Source of the DNA: Bacillota bacterium
Lineage (GTDB): Bacteria > Bacillota > Clostridia > Lachnospirales > Lachnospiraceae
Assembly: GCA_023428885.1 (NCBI GenBank)
Contig: JAEYWQ010000231.1
Location: 1 to 11,740 of the forward strand
Length of the DNA stretch: 11,740 nt
Direction of reading: 5' to 3'
A program made the position numbers and the translations under genes. This document shows, piece by piece, positions 7,019 to 11,740 of this stretch (position 1 is its first letter; each line of letters starts with the position of its first letter). The notes under the pieces were generated by a model. It searched no databases, was not told where the DNA came from, and was given only the letters and a program-made list of their open reading frames with translations.

Positions 7019-7110
7019 GGGTTTACTTTTTTAGAAATTCAGAATAAGATACATTCAACAACAGTTTACACAGGCTCATAGCAAAGAGCTAAGAACAGAA
7101 AGAGGTTGAT

Positions 7111-7815
7111 ATGAAACATCTAATCGAATTTCAACAAGTAAGCAAAGACTATATGACTGGAGCTGCAGTGGTCCATGCTCTTAGTGAGATTAATTTCACC
7201 ATAGATCCGGGTGAATTCGTAGTAATTCTTGGTCCAAGTGGTGCTGGAAAAAGTACAGTATTAAATCTCTTAGGGGGTATGGATACAGTTAGCAGCGGTC
7301 ACATCTTCATCGATGAGTTAGATATCACTACCTTATCTGATAAAGAGTTAACCGCTTATCGTGGCAGTGACATTGGCTTCATATTTCAATTCTATAATCT
7401 AATTCCTAGTCTAACGGTAATCGAGAATGTAAAACTTGTAGCGGAAGTATCGAAACAAGCACTGAATCCAAAGGAAGTAATCGACTTAGTTGGTTTAAGT
7501 GATCGGGCTAATCTATTCCCTTGTCAAATCTCTGGTGGTGAACAGCAACGCGTCTCCATCGCCAGGGCCATATGTAAAAATCCAAAATTACTACTCTGCG
7601 ATGAACCAACTGGTGCCTTGGATTCTGAAACCGGAACCAAGGTGTTATCTCTTCTACAAGACATGTGCCACATCCATCACCGTACGGTGATTATAGTAAC
7701 TCATAATGCGAACATAGCAGAAGCTGCCAATAAGGTGATTCGTTTTAAGGATGGTAACATTCAAGAGATTAAAATCAACGAAACACCGAAAGCAATAAGC
7801 GAGGTGACTTGGTAA
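7111..7815 (+). CDS. ABC transporter ATP-binding protein (MacB/LolD-like)
   Basis: The 234-residue cytoplasmic ATPase has every expected motif: Walker A GPSGAGKST (41-49), Q-loop Gln93, signature SGGEQ (141-145), Walker B LLLCDE (160-165), D-loop ALD (169-171) and H-loop His198. The sequence FQFYNLIPSLTVIENV after the Q-loop is typical of the MacB/LolD/FtsE-like group that partners FtsX-type permeases. AGAGGT at 7101-7106 lies just upstream of ATG. Its TAA stop shares one base with the ATG of the permease, so the two subunits are coupled. In Firmicutes such systems move antimicrobial peptides, lipids or lipoproteins, or drive envelope mechanotransmission; the substrate here is unknown. Confidence 0.95.
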   Translation: MKHLIEFQQVSKDYMTGAAVVHALSEINFTIDPGEFVVILGPSGAGKSTVLNLLGGMDTVSSGHIFIDELDITTLSDKELTAYRGSDIGFIFQFYNLIPSLTVIENVKLVAEVSKQALNPKEVIDLVGLSDRANLFPCQISGGEQQRVSIARAICKNPKLLLCDEPTGALDSETGTKVLSLLQDMCHIHHRTVIIVTHNANIAEAANKVIRFKDGNIQEIKINETPKAISEVTW

Positions 7816-10085
7816 TGAAACGTAAATTATTACGTGATATGAAAAACAATGCTGCACAGTTTATCTCTATCTTCATCATCATCCTTCTTGGAATGCTAAT
7901 TTATACAGGTTTCAACTCCATTAGCCTTGGTATGGAACTTTCCGCTAAGAGCTTCTATGAGACTACTAATCTAGCAGATGCCTACCTCTATGGATATCAC
8001 TTTACCCAGGAAGATATCGATCAATTAAAGATGCTTCCTGGAATTGAGAATGCCGAACTACGTTTCCAATTAGATGCCAGTTTAAAAGCAGACTCTAATG
8101 TAACCTTAGAACTAAACTATGTAACCAGCAATGATCTCTCCTCCATGTTAGTAACGAAGGGGGCTAAATATTCACCAACTACTAAAGGCTTATGGTTGGA
8201 TGAAACTTTTGCTAAAGTACATAAACTTAATGTTGGGGATACCATAAGCTACTCCTATGAAGGTTTTCAAGAAACGAAAGAAATTGTTGGTTTGATTATG
8301 CATCCAGAATATGTATTTGCTGTAAAAGATGAATCGGAGGCATTACCAAATCATGAAACATATGGCTATTGCTTCATGTCAGCAGAAGAGTTTACCTTGT
8401 TACCAGAACCTATTTTTAACCAGATTTTAATACAAACGCAGCTATCCAAAGAGCTTTTGAACCGCTATATGGCAGAGCAAAGCTATCAGCAGTCAGCCTT
8501 GTTAATCTTACAAGAAGATTTAGTCAGTGTAGATCAATTCAACAATGAAATAAGTCAGATGATATCAATACAAACAATCTTTCCTGGAATCTTTCTATTA
8601 GTTGCAATCTTGACGATCCTCACTACAATGACCCGAATGACAATCAATCAAAGAATGCAAATTGGTATCTTAAAGGCGTTAGGCTTTTCCAACCGAAAAA
8701 TTCTAATTCACTATTCTGCTTTTGGTTTTGTATTAAGTCTGATTGCTAGTATATGTGGTAGCCTGCTTGGTATCTTTATGCTCCCAAAGCTTATCTACAG
8801 TTTTCAGAAAAGCTTTTATATTCTGCCAAACTGGTATCAACATTGCGAACCGCAGGTATTCCTCATCGTAGGTCTTAGTGTGTTAAGTTGTGGATTTTGT
8901 GGTTTCTATGCCTGCAAGAAGCAACTTGAAGACGTGACTGCCAAAATCCTACGCCCAAAGGTAGAAAAGCATGCAAAACTAACTGCCATCGAGAAAAGCA
9001 AATGGTGGTCTAAACTTTCTTTTGATTCTGCTTGGAATCTACGAGACTGTATGCATAACAAGCTCCGCTCTTTCATCACTGTATTTGGTATTGTTGGCTG
9101 CATGGCTCTCATGATCTGCGCCTTAGGATTGAATGATACCATGGATGATGTAGTCAACACCAGCTATTATGAACTGAATCAGTATGAAAGCAAAGTGACC
9201 CTCCAGCAATCAATCCAAGCTGGCATATTATCTCAACTAAAAGTTGATTCATCAAATCAATTTCTGCAAGAAAGCGCTGCACAAGTTAATAAGGAGGATT
9301 CCCTCGAAACTGTTTTCCTCCAGATCATTGGTCAGGGAACTTATCTTAAATTTAAAGACATGGATGACGCTTTTTGCGATTTACCTGAAAATGGTGCCTT
9401 ATTATCAAGTATCACTGCTTCTGATCTATCTGTTGATGTAGGTGATAGTATAAACGTTAGGCTCTATGGAAGTTCAGAATTTATGAATATAAAGATCTCA
9501 AACATAGTAAAAACCCCAGTCGGCCAGGGAATCTTCCTATCGTCTCAATATTATGAAAGTTTAGGTCAAAACTTTTCTCCGACTAGCTTTGTATCAGATC
9601 AAAAGAACCTTAAGCTGGAAGATGGTTTTGCTACCATTCAGACCAAAGAAGCCATGGTTCATGCAATGGATGAGATTTTATCAATGTTGTATGTAATGAT
9701 CTTCATTATGATCTTAGCTGCAGCTATATTAGGTACTGTTGTATTATACAACCTAGGCGTGTTAAGTTTCTATGAAAAGGTAAGGGAATTGGCCACCTTA
9801 AAAGTACTCGGTTTTCAATATCGTCGACTATCTAATTTATTACAAAAACAAAATGTCTGGTTAACCTTAATAGGTATTGTCTTAGGTTTACCTAGTGGTT
9901 TCCTTGTATTGAAATTTATGGTACAATTTATGGGTGATAATTTTGACTTAGAGCCTATCATATCCCTTTACTCCTACGCAATCAGTGCGGTTGGAATCTT
10001 AAGTTTGTCCATAGGTGTCAATCGTTTTATGAGTAGAAAGTTAAGATCTATTGATATGGTAAGTGCTTTAAAATCAACAGAATAG
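7815..10085 (+). CDS. ABC transporter permease with two FtsX domains
   Basis: The protein has 756 residues from ATG 7815, which overlaps the ATPase stop as TAATG and has GAGGTGA (7801-7807) upstream. A TTG at 7809 is in frame but badly placed. About eight membrane segments are visible (~17-37, 253-275, 298-325, 347-368, 418-440, 622-650, 680-702, 719-742). They enclose two large outside domains (~38-250 and ~441-620). Each FtsX module carries the expected cytoplasmic coupling motif, QIGILKALGFSNRKIL after segment 2 and RELATLKVLGFQYRRL after segment 6. This is the long, duplicated-FtsX layout common in clostridia, rather than the four-segment MacB type. With the ATPase it should form an exporter or envelope-remodelling transporter in the cytoplasmic membrane. 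Confidence 0.93.
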   Translation: MKRKLLRDMKNNAAQFISIFIIILLGMLIYTGFNSISLGMELSAKSFYETTNLADAYLYGYHFTQEDIDQLKMLPGIENAELRFQLDASLKADSNVTLELNYVTSNDLSSMLVTKGAKYSPTTKGLWLDETFAKVHKLNVGDTISYSYEGFQETKEIVGLIMHPEYVFAVKDESEALPNHETYGYCFMSAEEFTLLPEPIFNQILIQTQLSKELLNRYMAEQSYQQSALLILQEDLVSVDQFNNEISQMISIQTIFPGIFLLVAILTILTTMTRMTINQRMQIGILKALGFSNRKILIHYSAFGFVLSLIASICGSLLGIFMLPKLIYSFQKSFYILPNWYQHCEPQVFLIVGLSVLSCGFCGFYACKKQLEDVTAKILRPKVEKHAKLTAIEKSKWWSKLSFDSAWNLRDCMHNKLRSFITVFGIVGCMALMICALGLNDTMDDVVNTSYYELNQYESKVTLQQSIQAGILSQLKVDSSNQFLQESAAQVNKEDSLETVFLQIIGQGTYLKFKDMDDAFCDLPENGALLSSITASDLSVDVGDSINVRLYGSSEFMNIKISNIVKTPVGQGIFLSSQYYESLGQNFSPTSFVSDQKNLKLEDGFATIQTKEAMVHAMDEILSMLYVMIFIMILAAAILGTVVLYNLGVLSFYEKVRELATLKVLGFQYRRLSNLLQKQNVWLTLIGIVLGLPSGFLVLKFMVQFMGDNFDLEPIISLYSYAISAVGILSLSIGVNRFMSRKLRSIDMVSALKSTE

Positions 10086-10089
10086 GAGG
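10084..10089 (+). promoter_or_regulatory. Ribosome binding site of the TetR gene, overlapping the permease stop
   Basis: AGGAGG starts inside the TAG stop of the permease (10083-10085) and lies 7 bases before ATG 10097. It fixes the start of the regulator and suggests coupled translation. Confidence 0.85.
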
Positions 10090-10096
10090 CTAGGAT

Positions 10097-10708
10097 ATGC
10101 AGGTCCCAAAAGAAGAGATTAGAAGAGATATATTAATCGCTGCAGAGCATGAATTCTTAATCCGTGGCTACCAGAATGCTTCCTTACGAACCGTTGCAAA
10201 GAAAGCAAAAACCACCCTTGGTAATCTATATAATTACTTTCCAAATAAGGAAGCAATCTTAGATGCGATTATGGGTGATGTACCCACCATGTTAGGTAAT
10301 TTTGTTCGTCACGAGAATATGAAGCTAGATCATTTTGATTTAGCTCAGATTACTGTAACAAACTTAGGTCCTCTAATTGATGAAATTCTACCTCGCATGG
10401 TCGACATTGATTTACTTTTGTCTAATGTGCTTGTTATCTTACTTGAAGGTTGCGAGGGAACAAAATACCAATCCTTTAAGATAACAATACATGATATCTT
10501 TAAGGATCATATGTTGGATCATCTGAATCGTGATCCTGATGATATCTTTATTGAGATGATTGTACAAAGTATCATAAGCAGTATCATCTATGTTGCAAAA
10601 TTACCATCAACAAAAGAGGAAAAAAAGCGTGCTTTATTTAAATACTTTCATATGCTTTTATATGGATTAATCTTCGGCACAGACTTCATTCTTGATCCTT
10701 ATCATTGA
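10097..10708 (+). CDS. TetR/AcrR-family transcriptional regulator
   Basis: The protein has 203 residues, a normal length for the family. The N-terminal DNA-binding part is clear: ILIAAEHEFLIRGYQNASLR (13-31 region), then the helix-turn-helix of ~29-48 with VAKKAKTTLGNLYNYFPNKE, which is the TetR signature. The C-terminal ~140 residues are all-helical and variable, as expected for the ligand and dimer domain. It is the last gene of the ABC operon, 11 bases after the permease. The usual role is to repress its own operon until a transported compound or stress signal binds. A palindrome over the operon promoter (7000-7018) is a possible site. The ligand cannot be guessed. Confidence 0.92.
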   Translation: MQVPKEEIRRDILIAAEHEFLIRGYQNASLRTVAKKAKTTLGNLYNYFPNKEAILDAIMGDVPTMLGNFVRHENMKLDHFDLAQITVTNLGPLIDEILPRMVDIDLLLSNVLVILLEGCEGTKYQSFKITIHDIFKDHMLDHLNRDPDDIFIEMIVQSIISSIIYVAKLPSTKEEKKRALFKYFHMLLYGLIFGTDFILDPYH

Positions 10709-10718
10709 GCGGCTCAAT
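10704..10718 (+). repeat. Short palindrome across the TetR stop codon
   Basis: ATTGAGCGGCTCAAT is symmetric over 7 bases on each side of a central G and includes the TGA stop. As RNA it would form a 6-bp stem with a 3-base loop, without a following T-run. It may be a 3' stabilising hairpin or chance. Confidence 0.4.
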
Positions 10719-10760
10719 ATCCTGCCAGTCATACAGCTAGTGCCTTTTCAGCAATAGGAA

Positions 10761-10824
10761 ATATACCTCCAAAGTAGATTTTGATTATATAGCATGTCAA
10801 CTTTGGAGGTATATGATATTTTTT
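10761..10824 (+). terminator. Long inverted repeat with T-run: probable terminator of the ABC-TetR operon
   Basis: ATATACCTCCAAAGT (10761-10775) and ACTTTGGAGGTATAT (10800-10814) are perfect 15-bp inverted arms around a 24-base loop, followed within a few bases by a run of six Ts (10819-10824). It sits between the convergent TetR and CheY genes. The T-run supports rightward termination. Leftward the stem is followed by TTCCTATTGC, so the structure is not a good bidirectional terminator. The loop is longer than usual. Confidence 0.65.
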
Positions 10825-10836
10825 AGACAGTATTTC

Positions 10837-11196
10837 TTACTCTAATATTTTTAAAATCGTCGATGTAATCTCTTCTGCTTCATATGGCTTTGTTAAGAAA
10901 TCATCTACGCCTAATTTTAAAGCTTCAATTATTTTACTCTTTTGTCCAGCTGCAGTTACCATAACAACTTTTGCATCTGGATTAATTTCTTTGATTTGTT
11001 TTAGAGCCTCTACACCATCCATAACTGGCATTGTGATATCCATAGTAACTAAGTCTGGTTTAAGTTCCTGATACATACGAACTCCCTCGCTACCGTCGCT
11101 AGCTTGTCCTACAACAGATAATCCGGCTTCTACCAAGATTGATTCTAGAATCTTTCTGGATGTTCTGGAATCATCTACAATTAATATTGTTCCCAT
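10837..11196 (-). CDS. cheY: CheY-like stand-alone receiver protein
   Basis: The 119-residue protein is a receiver domain and nothing else. Acid pocket Asp8/Asp9, phospho-acceptor Asp53 (TMDITMPVMDG), Thr81 followed by AAG, and Lys103 before Pro are all present, so it should be phosphorylated normally. Length and the VTAAGQKSKIIEALKLGVDD stretch fit clostridial and spirochaete-type CheY, which binds the flagellar switch when phosphorylated. The start has GGAGGAG a few bases upstream. It follows the CheX/CheC-like gene after 22 bases and is likely co-transcribed with it. It could instead serve another pathway, since no cheA, cheW or receptor gene lies in the window. Confidence 0.85.
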   Translation of the reverse strand: MGTILIVDDSRTSRKILESILVEAGLSVVGQASDGSEGVRMYQELKPDLVTMDITMPVMDGVEALKQIKEINPDAKVVMVTAAGQKSKIIEALKLGVDDFLTKPYEAEEITSTILKILE

Positions 11197-11218
11197 ACTT
11201 TACTCCTCCAAATAATTC

Positions 11219-11740
11219 TTAATCTCTATTATGTTTCATCGAAATAATAAGCTGAATCCACTGTCCGTCGACTTGAAGGTCAAGGACCAAAAACTCCTCC
11301 TCTGCCATCATGCTAGTGTTCGCTTGATAGCTTGGTGGAAGCAACTCAAGTTCTATATTCTCTTGGCTTAATTTACTTGCATATAGACCATTGGTACAAT
11401 TGATAAACTCACCAACTGCATCAAGAGCGTCAAGATCTAAACTCTTAAACTCCTCTCTACCATATGGTATAGCAAGAGCAAGCAATTCTTCCCTTTCACA
11501 TGCTAAGCCTAGCAAAACAGAATAATCACCTTGCATTTCCTGGCTTGCAATATGTGCAACATGAACTTCCTTCACCTTTTTTTGTGCTCCTATTGCAATA
11601 TCAGTGCTTGCAAAACGGAACAAATTCTTTACTACTAAGGTTACCAGCTCATCATAAGGTGGTGCGACTTTTGTCAAGATAGAAACCACTTTTTCCAAAT
11701 CGTCATTCTTAAGTGCTTCCATATCAGCATGACTATACAC
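11219..11740 (-). CDS. CheX/CheC-like CheY-P phosphatase (5' end cut by window)
   Basis: The frame is open to the right edge. The GTG at the very edge is not a trustworthy start, so the true N-terminus is probably outside. Counting from that edge codon, residues ~28-170 look like a CheX-type fold. The key segment is DAVGEFINCTNGLYASKL, with Glu111-x-x-Asn114 and Gly118, matching the ExxN-xxxG helix that CheC/CheX/FliY phosphatases use to hydrolyse the aspartyl phosphate of CheY. Only one such motif is visible, as in CheX, whereas CheC and FliY have two. The neighbouring CheY-like gene 22 bases downstream is its obvious partner. The first ~27 residues are charged and helical and could be the end of another domain. 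Confidence 0.7.
   Translation of the reverse strand: MYSHADMEALKNDDLEKVVSILTKVAPPYDELVTLVVKNLFRFASTDIAIGAQKKVKEVHVAHIASQEMQGDYSVLLGLACEREELLALAIPYGREEFKSLDLDALDAVGEFINCTNGLYASKLSQENIELELLPPSYQANTSMMAEEEFLVLDLQVDGQWIQLIISMKHNRD

Larger units (their letters stand above)
6807..7110. promoter_or_regulatory. Divergent regulatory region between the c-di-GMP operon and the ABC-TetR operon
   Basis: These 304 bp are very AT-rich and code for nothing evident. They hold one candidate leftward promoter (6906-6934), one rightward promoter (6988-7016) and two dyads over the latter. The leftward leader would be about 100 nt and the rightward one about 90 nt. No c-di-GMP riboswitch (GEMM-like) or other known leader fold was recognised in either leader. 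Confidence 0.7.

Noticed and set aside
7809..7811. TTG as start of the permease
   Set aside because: ATG at 7815 overlaps the ATPase stop as TAATG and has GAGGTGA at a 7-base distance, a much better start.
7654..7857. 67-residue minus-strand open frame and 7499-7690 plus-strand frame
   Set aside because: Both overlap the conserved ABC ATPase motifs in other frames and have no homology signal or ribosome binding site.
10784..10800. TTGACA and TATAAT on the minus strand inside the inverted repeat loop
   Set aside because: The two boxes are only 5 bases apart, so they cannot form one sigma-A promoter.

Overview
The window looks like chromosomal DNA of a low-GC, motile, Gram-positive Firmicute, probably a clostridial member of the Lachnospiraceae. 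The composition is AT-rich, Shine-Dalgarno sites are strong (AGGAGG-type), there are cell-wall hydrolase domains and a (TP)n-linked secreted protein, and CheY/CheX-type chemotaxis genes are present. The species call rests on style and family resemblance, not on a search. No rRNA, tRNA, CRISPR, insertion sequence or phage gene was seen.

Layout. (1) Positions 1-2002, minus strand, cut off at the left edge: a secreted modular cell-wall protein. It has a signal peptide, an S11 (D-Ala-D-Ala carboxypeptidase-like) domain whose catalytic residues look lost, a Thr/Pro linker, an intact-looking M15 (VanY/Ply-like) zinc peptidase domain and a C-terminal peptidoglycan-binding domain. (2) Positions 2243-2401, plus strand: a 52-residue zinc-ribbon miniprotein with a strong ribosome binding site and a hairpin terminator that overlaps its stop codon. 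(3) Positions 2485-6806, minus strand: a tightly coupled two-gene signalling operon. The first gene encodes a membrane-anchored hybrid histidine kinase (HisKA-HATPase-pseudoreceiver-REC-HPt) with no evident sensor domain. The second encodes a REC-HD-GYP-GGDEF protein with a further degenerate GGDEF-like domain, so the phosphorelay probably controls cyclic-di-GMP. (4) Positions 6807-7110: a divergent promoter region with two candidate operator dyads over the rightward promoter. (5) Positions 7111-10708, plus strand: an operon for an ABC ATPase, a two-FtsX-domain permease and a TetR-family regulator, with coupled starts. (6) Positions 10761-10824: a perfect 15-bp inverted repeat followed by a T-run, between convergent genes. 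(7) Positions 10837-11740, minus strand: a stand-alone CheY-like receiver preceded by a CheX/CheC-like phosphatase that runs off the right edge.

How the parts may work together. Three regulatory circuits lie side by side: a c-di-GMP phosphorelay, a self-regulated efflux or envelope ABC system, and a CheX-CheY switch. The c-di-GMP relay and the CheY pair could both bear on motility or the sessile-motile transition, but nothing in the sequence links them directly. The most distinctive features are the apparently dead S11 domain fused to a live-looking M15 peptidase, and the second GGDEF-like domain that has lost the active site but keeps an RxxD spaced like a c-di-GMP inhibitory site.
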